Assembly (NCBI GenBank): GCA_035512495.1
Contig: DATKDW010000023.1
Coordinates: 1 to 50,274 of the forward strand
From: Acidimicrobiales bacterium
GTDB taxonomy: Bacteria > Actinomycetota > Acidimicrobiia > Acidimicrobiales > CADCSY01
DNA: 50,274 bases
Direction of reading: 5' to 3'
Shown: one piece after another, positions 1 through 7,157 of the stretch
Position numbering within the stretch: position 1 is the first letter of the stretch
Layout of the letters: every line of letters starts with the position of its first letter
Position numbers and translations under genes: made by a program
Notes under the pieces: model-generated
Told to the model about the DNA's origin: nothing
Seen by the model: only the letters and a program-made list of their open reading frames with translations
Database searches by the model: none

Positions 1-609
1 GCCCGCCAGGCAGCCGCTCGACAGCGGCGGGGTCATCAGCCGGCCGCCGCGGGCGATGAAGACGTTGGTGCCGGTGCCCTCACACAGCTCGCCCCTGGTG
101 TTGGCGAAGATGGCCTCGCTCGCATCCTGACCAGCCGCGGCAGCGAGGGCGACCACGTTCTCGCCGTAGCTGGTGGTCTTCATGCCGGCGAGGGCGCCGC
201 GCTCGTTGCGGGTCCACGGGACGGTGATCACCTCCGCGGTGGGAGGGAACGGCTCGAGGGCGGCCACCGCGGCGATGACGGTGGGAGGCGCGTCGCCTCT
301 GCCGGAGCCGAGGGGTGCCCGGCCACCGGTGATGGTGAGGCGGAGACGGGCGTCGGCCAGCTCAGATGCCTCCACCACCTCGGTGAGGGCTCGGGCGAGG
401 AGGTCGCGTTCGGGGATGCGCAGGCCGAGGCCTCCGGCCGAGAGGGCAAGGCGGTCGAGGTGGCGGGTGACCGCGAAGGGCGCCCCGCCGTAGACGCGCA
501 TCGTCTCGAAGACGCCGTCGCCCACGGTGATGCCGTGGTCGAACGCCGACACGCGCGCCTCGTCGGCCGCCACCAGCCCGCCGTCGAGCCACACCATGGG
601 CTCAGTCAC
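1..609 (-). CDS. pabC: Aminodeoxychorismate lyase / class IV aminotransferase, 3' end cut by window edge
   Basis: Reads from GTG at 609 to the window edge, about 203 residues. PLP fold-type IV family: converts 4-amino-4-deoxychorismate to p-aminobenzoate for folate. Visible: WLDGG at the N-terminus, FDHGITVGDGVFETMR, then GMKTTSYGENVVA, whose lysine is the expected PLP Schiff-base residue, and CEGTGTNVFI. Its GTG overlaps the pabB stop as GTGA, so the pair is translationally coupled and pabB context favours PabC over a branched-chain or D-amino acid aminotransferase. An ATG at 597 is an alternative start. The C-terminus, with the rest of the cofactor site, lies outside the window. Confidence 0.85.
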   Translation of the reverse strand, partial: MTEPMVWLDGGLVAADEARVSAFDHGITVGDGVFETMRVYGGAPFAVTRHLDRLALSAGGLGLRIPERDLLARALTEVVEASELADARLRLTITGGRAPLGSGRGDAPPTVIAAVAALEPFPPTAEVITVPWTRNERGALAGMKTTSYGENVVALAAAAGQDASEAIFANTRGELCEGTGTNVFIARGGRLMTPPLSSGCLAG

Positions 610-1634
610 GTGAGGACCCCCGCGCCGGATGCCACCTGCAGCAGCCGCTTGGCCTTCAGCTCGGTCTCCTCCCACTCGCCCACGGGGTCAGAATCCCACG
701 TGACGGCGCCGCCCGTGCCGAAGTGCAGCTCGCCGTCGTCGAACCAGAAGGTGCGGATGGCCACGTTGAGGTCACCGAGGCCGGCATCGGCGTCGACCCA
801 GCCCACGGCTCCGCAGTAAGGGCCCCGTCCCACCGGCTCGAGGCGGTCGATCACCTTCAGGGCAGCCAGCTTGGGGGCGCCGGTGACCGAGCCGGGCGGG
901 AAGGTGGCGGCCAGCAGCTCGGGCCAGCCGACGCCGGAGCGCAGACGCCCCTCCACCGTGCTCACCAGGTGGACGAGGCCGGGGTGGTGCTCGACGGCGC
1001 ACAGGGCGGGAACGGTGACGCTGCCCCACTCGCACACCCGACCGAGGTCGTTGCGGACGAGGTCGACGATCATCACGTTCTCGGCCCGGTCCTTGGCCAG
1101 GAACCCCTCGGCCGTGGACGCGGTGCCCTTGATGGGCTGCGAGGTCACCCGGCGGCCGTCGCGCCGGAGGAAGCGCTCGGGCGAGGCCGAGGCGACGTGG
1201 ACGCCCTGGGCCGGGAGGCGGACCACGGCGGCATGGGGGGCGGGGTTGCCGCCGGCAAGGGCGGTGCCGAGAGCCAGCACATCGGCTCTCGGGGGCAGGG
1301 GGGCCGACAGCCGGCGGGTGAGGTTGACCTGGTAGACGTCGCCGTCGGCGATGGCCTCGCGCACGGCGGCGACCCCTGCGGTGAAGCCCGCCCGGTCGAG
1401 GCTGGACCGCCACGCGCCTGCGTCGGGGCCCACCCACGTGCGGGCCGGCCGGCCGACCATGGGCCGCCGGGAGCCGAAGCGGGCGCACACCGGCTCGCCC
1501 TCGAAGGGCAGGACCACGACCCAGAAGCCGACGCCGTCGAGCGCGGCGACGTCGTCGGTCACGTCGAGCAGCTCGGTTGCCACCCAGCCCCCGACGGCGG
1601 CGACCGGCGCCACGTCGAGGTCTGCAGCGGCCAT
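606..1634 (-). CDS. pabB: Aminodeoxychorismate synthase component I
   Basis: 342 residues, a chorismate-binding enzyme making 4-amino-4-deoxychorismate from chorismate. Family motifs in order: DGDVYQVNLT, SASPERFLRR, PIKGT, ENVMIVDLVRNDLGRV, HLVSTVEG and FPPGSVTGAPK. The lysine of PIKGT is the nucleophile that distinguishes PabB from anthranilate and isochorismate synthases (which have PIAGT), so the call is specific. The glutaminase subunit PabA is not in view. The frame stays open upstream to 1778, but that extension translates an inverted repeat; ATG 1634 has a TACGCT box 6 bases before it, which fits a leaderless start. Followed by pabC with a GTGA overlap. Confidence 0.92.
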   Translation of the reverse strand: MAAADLDVAPVAAVGGWVATELLDVTDDVAALDGVGFWVVVLPFEGEPVCARFGSRRPMVGRPARTWVGPDAGAWRSSLDRAGFTAGVAAVREAIADGDVYQVNLTRRLSAPLPPRADVLALGTALAGGNPAPHAAVVRLPAQGVHVASASPERFLRRDGRRVTSQPIKGTASTAEGFLAKDRAENVMIVDLVRNDLGRVCEWGSVTVPALCAVEHHPGLVHLVSTVEGRLRSGVGWPELLAATFPPGSVTGAPKLAALKVIDRLEPVGRGPYCGAVGWVDADAGLGDLNVAIRTFWFDDGELHFGTGGAVTWDSDPVGEWEETELKAKRLLQVASGAGVLT

Positions 1635-1640
1635 GGGCCC

Positions 1641-1646
1641 AGCGTA
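1641..1646 (-). promoter_or_regulatory. -10 box TACGCT of pabB (leaderless)
   Basis: TACGCT read on the minus strand, separated by 6 bases from the pabB ATG. Transcription would begin at or next to the start codon. The -35 region would fall near 1664-1669, immediately beside the palindromic repeat at 1673-1725. I see no Shine-Dalgarno sequence, which supports a leaderless message. Confidence 0.55.
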
Positions 1647-1672
1647 CGCACCCTGCGCAGCCTCCCCGAGAG

Positions 1673-1725
1673 CGTTCTGGCACCAGGATCGCGCCGAGGA
1701 CCAGCGCGGTTCTGGTGCCAGAACG
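1673..1725. repeat. 53-base palindromic repeat, copy 1 of 4
   Basis: Arms CGTTCTGGCACCAG (1673-1686) and CTGGTGCCAGAACG (1712-1725) are perfect reverse complements. The 25-base centre carries GCGC on both sides of a variable core. Three other copies with the same 14+25+14 layout lie at 15372, 16427 and 31000. This copy sits between the divergent pabB and acyl-CoA dehydrogenase promoters, so it cannot be a terminator for either; it occupies the interval between the two expected -35 regions. Confidence 0.9.
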
Positions 1726-1746
1726 GGGGTGGGTGGGGCGGGGCCG

Positions 1747-1752
1747 TACGCT
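1747..1752 (+). promoter_or_regulatory. -10 box TACGCT of acyl-CoA dehydrogenase gene
   Basis: TACGCT followed after 7 bases by GTG at 1760. The same hexamer serves pabB in the opposite direction. The expected -35 position near 1724-1729 overlaps the right end of palindromic repeat copy 1. Confidence 0.5.
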
Positions 1753-1759
1753 GCACGGT

Positions 1760-2908
1760 GTGATGCAGGAGCTGACACCCGAGCAGGAGGCCTTCCGAGC
1801 GGTGGTGCGCGACTTCGCCCAGGCGGAGATCGCGCCCCACGCGGCCGAGTGGGACCGCGACCACCACTTCCCGGTCGACACCGTCCTCGCCATGGGCGCC
1901 CTCGGCCTCTTCGGCCTCCCCTTCCCCGAGGAGTACGGGGGTTCGGACGCCGACTTCACCACCGTCTGCCTGGCGATCGAGGAGCTGGCGCGGGTCGACC
2001 ACTCCATGGCGATCACCCTCTCGGTCACCTGCGGGCTCGGCGCCGGGCCCATCCACCGCTTCGGGACCGAGGAGCAGAAGCAGCGGTGGCTGCCCGACAT
2101 CTGCGAGGGCCGGGCCATCGCCGCCTTCGGCCTCACCGAGCCCGACGCCGGTAGCGACGCCGGCGCCACCCGCACCCGGGCCACGCTCGACGAGGCGACC
2201 GGCGAGTGGGTGATCGACGGGGAGAAGGCGTTCATCACCAACTCGGGGACGCCGATCACCTCGATCATCACCGTCACCGCTCGCACCGGCCCCGGCGAGA
2301 TCAGCGCCATCGTCGTCCCCGCCGGGACGCCCGGCCTCGAGGTGCAGCCCTCGTACCGCAAGCTCGGCTGGCACGCCTCCGACACCCACGGCCTGGGCTT
2401 CAGCGACTGCCGGGTCCCGGCCGACCACCTCCTCGGTGAGCGCGGGCGAGGCTTCGCCGCCTTCCTGAGCCTCCTCGACGAGGGCCGGGTCGCCATCTCG
2501 GCGCTGGCCGTCGGCTGCATCGAGGCGTGCCTGGAGGCGTCGGTGGCCTATGCCAAGGAGCGCCACGCCTTCGGGCGGCCCATCGGCGCCAACCAGGCGG
2601 TGGCCTTCGCGTGCGCCGACCTGGCGGTGATGGCGGCCAACGCCCGCAGCCTCACCTACACGGCGGCGGCACTGAAGGACGCCGGCAAGCCCTTCAAGCA
2701 GGCAGCGGCCATGGCCAAGCTGTACTCGACCGAGGCGGCGGTGAGCGCGACCCGGACGGCCACCCAGATCTTCGGCGGATCGGGCTTCATCGACGACACG
2801 CCGGTGGCCCGCTTCTACCGGGACGCCAAGGTCCTCGAGATCGGCGAGGGCACCAGCGAGATCCAGCGGCTCGTCATCAGCCGCGGCCTCGGCCTGCCGG
2901 TCGAGTAG
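1760..2908 (+). CDS. Acyl-CoA dehydrogenase
   Basis: About 382 residues, usual length for the soluble FAD family that introduces the alpha,beta double bond into acyl-CoA thioesters and passes electrons to ETF. Seen: N-terminal LTPEQEAFRAVVRDF helix, EEYGGSDADF, the FAD-region motif FGLTEPDAGSDAG, YKERHAFGRPI-like AKERHAFGRPIGANQAV, and C-terminal LEIGEGTSEIQRLVISR, whose glutamate is the catalytic base. Chain-length specificity cannot be read; short- or branched-chain is typical. Start: GTG 1760 fits the local leaderless spacing, while ATG 1763 directly after it is equally readable. Monocistronic, divergent from pabB. A homologue (fadE25) lies near the equivalent wall locus of mycobacteria. 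Confidence 0.92.
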   Translation: MMQELTPEQEAFRAVVRDFAQAEIAPHAAEWDRDHHFPVDTVLAMGALGLFGLPFPEEYGGSDADFTTVCLAIEELARVDHSMAITLSVTCGLGAGPIHRFGTEEQKQRWLPDICEGRAIAAFGLTEPDAGSDAGATRTRATLDEATGEWVIDGEKAFITNSGTPITSIITVTARTGPGEISAIVVPAGTPGLEVQPSYRKLGWHASDTHGLGFSDCRVPADHLLGERGRGFAAFLSLLDEGRVAISALAVGCIEACLEASVAYAKERHAFGRPIGANQAVAFACADLAVMAANARSLTYTAAALKDAGKPFKQAAAMAKLYSTEAAVSATRTATQIFGGSGFIDDTPVARFYRDAKVLEIGEGTSEIQRLVISRGLGLPVE

Positions 2909-2941
2909 CGGGGCCGCCTCGGCGTTCGGCGCTCGGCGTCG

Positions 2942-2947
2942 TATCCT
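2942..2947 (+). promoter_or_regulatory. -10 box TATCCT of the LCP gene (leaderless)
   Basis: TATCCT, then 8 bases, then ATG 2956. It is the most likely promoter for the glycan operon that begins with the LCP gene, because the following genes are spaced by a few bases or overlap. No Shine-Dalgarno is visible before 2956. Confidence 0.5.
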
Positions 2948-2955
2948 CACCGGCG

Positions 2956-4401
2956 ATGGTCGCCGCCACCCCCGCGAGCGTCCGCCTTCGGCGCACCTGG
3001 CCGCAGCGGCTGCTCATCACGTTCAACTGCCTGCTGATCGTGGGCTGCCTCAGCGCCGCGGGCGGCGTCGGGTACTTCTACTACCGCTTCGGCACCCTCC
3101 CCCGGCTGACCTTCGGTGACGGCGTGCTCAGCGGCGACTCCGACCCCGGTGGCGCCCAGAACTACCTGCTGGTGGGCAGCGACACCCGGGCGGGCCAGGA
3201 TGCCGAGTCGTTCGGCACGGTTGGTGGTGCGAGGGCCGACACGATGATCCTGGTGCGGATCGACCCCCGCGCCGAGCGGGCGGCGATGGTCTCGTTCCCC
3301 CGCGACCTCTTCATCCCGATCTACAGCGCCGAGGGGCTCGAGGGGGGTCGGGATCGCATCAACACCGCCTTTGCGAACGGCCCCGATCAGCTCGTCATGA
3401 CCATCACCAAGAACTTCGGCATCCCCATCCACCACTACGTGCAGGTCAACTTCGCCGGGTTCCGCGACCTGGTCGACGCCGTCGGCGGCGTGGAGCTGTA
3501 CCTGGCCGGCGCGGTGCGCGACCGCGAACCGGGGACGGGTCGCAACGTCGCCGGCCTCGACGTGCCCGAGAGCGGTTGCGTGACGCTCGGTGGCGGCCAG
3601 GCCCTGGCCTACGTGCGCAGTCGCAACTTCGAGCAGTTCGTCGACGGCCGGTGGCAGCGCGACCCCAGCGGCGACCACGGGCGCATCCAGCGCCAGCAGG
3701 ACTTCATCCGCCGGGCCGTCCGGGCGGCGCTGTCCGAGGGCCTCACCAACCCCACCAAGCTGAACCAGCTCCTCGACGTGGCCGACGACAACATCGTCGT
3801 CGACAGCAAGCTCGACGGGCGCGACGTGGTCAACATCGGGAAGCGCTTCCGGTCGCTGACGCCCGACACCCTCGACCAGCGCTCGCTGGTGGTCAGCGAC
3901 TTCCGGACGTCGGCGGGGGCCGCCGTCCTGCGCCTCGTCGACGGGCCGGACAACGAGGAGACCTTCGACATCTTCCGAGGGATCGAGGCCGGCCCCGAGG
4001 ACGTCACGCCGGCGTCGGTGCGGCTGCGCGTGCTCAACGGGACGGGGCGCTCGCGCGAGGCCGGCGGCGCCCGCGACGGCCTGGGCGTGGCCGGGTTCAA
4101 CGTGGTCGGCGTGGGCGACGGTTCCTTCGGCACCGACCTCACGACCATCCGCTACGCCGCCGGGCAGGAGGCCAAGGCCGCCCTCCTCGCCGCCTACCTC
4201 GTCAGCCCCGGAGCCCACTTCGTCCTCGACCCCGCCCTCACCGTCGACATCGTGCTCACCACCGGCATGGACTACGAGGGCATCCTCGCCGAGCCCCGCC
4301 CGGTGGAGGCGGTGCCGCCCCCGGCGGCCGAGGAGCCCCCGCCCCCGGCCGACGAGGCGCCCGAGGCCGAGGCCGAACCAGACCCTGCGGAGGACTGCTG
4401 A
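2956..4401 (+). CDS. LytR-CpsA-Psr (LCP) family wall-polymer ligase with LytR_C domain
   Basis: 481 residues. LCP proteins transfer polyprenyl-diphosphate-linked glycans to peptidoglycan on the outer membrane face. Residues about 17-42 form one membrane helix, so the protein is anchored with its catalytic part outside. The LCP core runs from about 80 to 300: NYLLVGSDTRAG, ADTMILVRID, MVSFPRDLFIPI, RINTAFANG, VDAVGGVELYL, LGGGQALAYVRSR and GRIQRQQDFIRRA, including the arginines that bind pyrophosphate. A LytR_C domain follows (VRLRVLNGTG...GVAGFNVV), then a proline/glutamate-rich tail ending in Cys. It heads the rml/ugd operon, matching the mycobacterial CpsA-like gene Rv3267 next to rmlD and wbbL. 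Start ATG 2956 has TATCCT upstream. Confidence 0.92.
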   Translation: MVAATPASVRLRRTWPQRLLITFNCLLIVGCLSAAGGVGYFYYRFGTLPRLTFGDGVLSGDSDPGGAQNYLLVGSDTRAGQDAESFGTVGGARADTMILVRIDPRAERAAMVSFPRDLFIPIYSAEGLEGGRDRINTAFANGPDQLVMTITKNFGIPIHHYVQVNFAGFRDLVDAVGGVELYLAGAVRDREPGTGRNVAGLDVPESGCVTLGGGQALAYVRSRNFEQFVDGRWQRDPSGDHGRIQRQQDFIRRAVRAALSEGLTNPTKLNQLLDVADDNIVVDSKLDGRDVVNIGKRFRSLTPDTLDQRSLVVSDFRTSAGAAVLRLVDGPDNEETFDIFRGIEAGPEDVTPASVRLRVLNGTGRSREAGGARDGLGVAGFNVVGVGDGSFGTDLTTIRYAAGQEAKAALLAAYLVSPGAHFVLDPALTVDIVLTTGMDYEGILAEPRPVEAVPPPAAEEPPPPADEAPEAEAEPDPAEDC

Positions 4402-4402
4402 C

Positions 4403-5269
4403 GTGAAGGGCATCGTCCTCGCCGGGGGTTCCGGCACGCGCCTGCACCCGGTGACGCGGGCCGTCTCCAAGCAGCTGTTGCCGGTCTACGACAAGCCGAT
4501 GGTCTTCTACCCCCTGTCGGTGCTGATGCTGGCGGGCGTGCGCGACGTGCTGCTCATCTCCACGCCCGACGACCTGCCGCTGTTCCGCCGGCTGCTGGGC
4601 GACGGCACCGACATCGGCATGCGGATGACCTACGCCGAGCAGGCCGAGCCGCGCGGCCTGGCCGAGGCGTTCGTGATCGGGGCCGACCACATCGGCGACG
4701 ACAGTGCCGCGATGGTGCTCGGCGACAACATCTTCCACGGCCACGGGCTCTCACAGATCCTCCAAGCCGAGGTCGCCGCCCTCGACGGGTGCACCCTCTT
4801 CGGCTACTCGGTCAAGGACCCCGAGCGCTACGGCGTGGCCACCACCGACGGCGCCGGTCGCATCGTCGACATCGAGGAGAAGCCGGCCCATCCGAAGTCG
4901 TCCACCGCGGTCACCGGCCTCTACCTCTACGACAACGACGTGGTCCGCTACGCCGCCGAGGTGAAGCCGTCGGCCCGCGGCGAGCTCGAGATCACCGACA
5001 TCAACAACCGCTACGTGGCCGAGGGGCGGGCCAAGCTCGTCGAGCTGGGGCGGGGCATGGCCTGGCTCGACACCGGCACCCACGACTCGCTGTTGGAGGC
5101 CTCCACGTTCGTGCAGGTGCTCGAGCACCGCCAGGGCGACCAGATCGCCTGCCTGGAGGAGATCGCGTTCCGCCAGGGCTGGATCGAGCGGGAGCAGCTG
5201 GTGGAGCTGGCGGCGCAGTACGGGAAGTCGTCCTACGGCGACACCCTCCGCCGCCTCGCCGCCACGTAA
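4403..5269 (+). CDS. rmlA: Glucose-1-phosphate thymidylyltransferase
   Basis: 288 residues, the usual length for RmlA. Makes dTDP-glucose from dTTP and glucose-1-phosphate. Motifs: MKGIVLAGGSGTRLHPVT (nucleotide loop), SKQLLPVYDKPMVFYPLS, LGDNIFHGHG (metal-binding Asp), YGVATTD, EEKPAHPKS, VTGLYLYDNDVV, ARGELEITDIN and MAWLDTGTHDSLLEAS. All expected substrate residues appear present. GTG 4403 starts one base after the LCP stop; GGAGG at 4389-4393 lies upstream. First of three adjacent dTDP-6-deoxyhexose genes. Confidence 0.95.
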   Translation: MKGIVLAGGSGTRLHPVTRAVSKQLLPVYDKPMVFYPLSVLMLAGVRDVLLISTPDDLPLFRRLLGDGTDIGMRMTYAEQAEPRGLAEAFVIGADHIGDDSAAMVLGDNIFHGHGLSQILQAEVAALDGCTLFGYSVKDPERYGVATTDGAGRIVDIEEKPAHPKSSTAVTGLYLYDNDVVRYAAEVKPSARGELEITDINNRYVAEGRAKLVELGRGMAWLDTGTHDSLLEASTFVQVLEHRQGDQIACLEEIAFRQGWIEREQLVELAAQYGKSSYGDTLRRLAAT

Positions 5270-5280
5270 CCTCGCTGGCC

Positions 5281-6303
5281 ATGAACGTCCTGATCACCGG
5301 CGGCGCCGGGTTCATCGGCGCCAACCTCGTGCGCCGTTGGGTGAGGGACTCGCCCGGCGACGCGGTGGTGGTGCTGGACGCGCTCACCTACGCCGGCAAC
5401 CTGGCCAACCTCGAAGGCATCGACCAGCTGGTCACCTTCGTTCACGGCGACATCGCCGACGAGCCGCTGGTCCAGTCGCTGCTGCGGGAGCACCACGTCG
5501 ACGTCATCATCAACGTCGCCGCTGAGTCGCACAACAGCTTGGCGGTGCTCGACCCGGGCTTGTTCTTCAGGACCAACGTGCTGGGCACGCAGTCGCTGCT
5601 GGAGGCGGCACGGCAGGTCGGGGTGCACCGGTTCCACCACATCTCCACGTGCGAGGTATACGGCGACCTCCCGCTCGACAGCGACGAGGCGTTCACCGAG
5701 TCGTCTCCGTACCGGCCCCGCACGCCGTACAACGCCTCCAAGGCAGGAGCCGACCACGCGGTCCGTGCCTACGCCGAGACCTTTGGGCTGCCCGTCACCA
5801 TCACCAACTGCGCCAACAACTACGGGCCCTACCAGTTCCCGGAGAAGGTGATCCCCTACTTCACCACCCTCGCCCTCGACGACAAGCCGCTCCCGCTCTA
5901 CGCCTCAACCGAGAACCGGCGTGAGTGGATCCACGTCGACGACCACTGTGCCGCCATCGAGATGGTCGTCCGTGAGGGCCGCGTCGGCGAGACGTATCAC
6001 GTCGGCACGGGCACCGAGGCGTCGATCGACGACATCGCCGACGCCGTGCTCGGCGCCCTCGGCAAGCCGGCGTCGCTCAAGACCATCGTGCCCGACCGTC
6101 CCGGCCACGATCGTCGCTACCTGCTCGACTCCTCGAAGATCCGCCGCGAGCTGGGATGGGAGCCGACCGTCGACTGGCCGGGTGGTCTCGCTTCGACCGT
6201 GGCGTGGTACGCCGACAACCGGTCGTGGTGGGAGCCGCTGCTCGGTCGGGCGCCGGTGGTCGAGGCGGCCTGGCCTGGCGGTGCTGCGGGCGCTCCATCG
6301 TGA
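5281..6303 (+). CDS. rmlB: dTDP-glucose 4,6-dehydratase-like protein with Asp-to-Cys change at the active site
   Basis: 340 residues, short-chain dehydrogenase/reductase fold: GGAGFIGANLV binds NAD, YNASKAG supplies the catalytic Tyr/Lys, and NCANNYGPYQFPEKVIPY and REWIHVDDHC are RmlB hallmarks. The product would be dTDP-4-keto-6-deoxyglucose. Classical RmlB has TDEVYG, where Asp and Glu act in water elimination; here the DNA reads HISTCEVYGDL (acg tgc gag), so Asp is Cys. The usual AESHVDRS is also changed to AESHNSLAV. Either this is a functional variant subfamily or its substrate differs. It lies between rmlA and rmlD, and overlaps rmlD as GTGA. Confidence 0.88.
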   Translation: MNVLITGGAGFIGANLVRRWVRDSPGDAVVVLDALTYAGNLANLEGIDQLVTFVHGDIADEPLVQSLLREHHVDVIINVAAESHNSLAVLDPGLFFRTNVLGTQSLLEAARQVGVHRFHHISTCEVYGDLPLDSDEAFTESSPYRPRTPYNASKAGADHAVRAYAETFGLPVTITNCANNYGPYQFPEKVIPYFTTLALDDKPLPLYASTENRREWIHVDDHCAAIEMVVREGRVGETYHVGTGTEASIDDIADAVLGALGKPASLKTIVPDRPGHDRRYLLDSSKIRRELGWEPTVDWPGGLASTVAWYADNRSWWEPLLGRAPVVEAAWPGGAAGAPS

Positions 6304-7157
6304 GACGACCCACGGTGCTCGTCACCGGGGCCGGGGGCCAGCTCGGGACCGACCTGGTCGCCACCTTCGAGGCCGGCGGCCACCACGTCGTGGCTGCCGA
6401 CCGGGCCACCCTCGACGTGTCCGACCGCCACGCCGTGCTCCAGGCGCTCACCGGGGTGCGGCCCGAGCTCGTGGTGCACGCCGCGGCGTGGACGGCGGTC
6501 GACGCCTGCGAGTCCGACCCCGACCGCGCCTATGCCGTGAACGCCCTCGGCACCCGCCACGTGGCCGAGGGTGCCCGGCTGGTCGGTGCCCACGTGGTCG
6601 CGATCTCCACCGACTACGTCTTCGACGGCACCTCGGACCGGCCCTACGTGGAGTGGGACCAGCCCAACCCGCAGTCGGTGTACGGGCGCTCGAAGCTCGG
6701 CGGCGAGCTCGAGCTCGATCCGGCCGCCACGCTGGTGCGCACGGGGTGGGTGGTGGGTCCCCATGGCCACAACATGGCCAAGACGGTGCTGCGCCTCCAC
6801 GCCGAGGGCCGCCCGCTGGCCTTCGTCGACGACCAGCGGGGCAGCCCCACCACCACCGGCGACCTGGCGGCCGCCGTCTGCCGTCTGGCCGTGGCCCGCC
6901 AGCCCGGCACGTTCCACGTCACCAACCAGGGCGACACCACCTGGCACGGCTTCGCCCGCGCCGTGGTCGCCGCAGCCGGCGGCGATCCCGGGGCGGTGCG
7001 GGCCATCACCACCGCCGAGCTCGATCCGCCCCGTCAGGCACCCCGGCCCGCCATGTCGGTGCTCGACAACGCCGCCCTCCGGCTCCAGGGACTGCCCCTC
7101 CTGCCAGACTGGAAAGACTCGCTGGACCGACTGGTGAAGGAGCTCGTGGGTGAGTAG
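6300..7157 (+). CDS. rmlD: dTDP-4-dehydrorhamnose reductase
   Basis: 285 residues, NAD(P)H-dependent reductase giving dTDP-L-rhamnose. Seen: VLVTGAGGQLGTDLV, LDVSDRHAV, HAAAWTAVDACESD, NALGTRHVA, STDYVFDG, YGRSKLGGE (YxxxK), VRTGWVVG and DDQRGSPTTTGDLA, all standard for RmlD. Start GTG 6300 overlaps the rmlB stop. The stop at 7155-7157 lies 8 bases inside ugd. No 3,5-epimerase (rmlC) gene is present between rmlB and rmlD or elsewhere in the window, so it must be unlinked or the pathway must end differently. Confidence 0.92.
   Translation: MRRPTVLVTGAGGQLGTDLVATFEAGGHHVVAADRATLDVSDRHAVLQALTGVRPELVVHAAAWTAVDACESDPDRAYAVNALGTRHVAEGARLVGAHVVAISTDYVFDGTSDRPYVEWDQPNPQSVYGRSKLGGELELDPAATLVRTGWVVGPHGHNMAKTVLRLHAEGRPLAFVDDQRGSPTTTGDLAAAVCRLAVARQPGTFHVTNQGDTTWHGFARAVVAAAGGDPGAVRAITTAELDPPRQAPRPAMSVLDNAALRLQGLPLLPDWKDSLDRLVKELVGE

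Noticed and set aside
1673-1725. Palindromic repeats as ordinary Rho-independent terminators
   Set aside because: No U-run follows any copy, and copy 1 lies between divergent gene starts. Copy 4 could still terminate, but the family as a whole does not fit.
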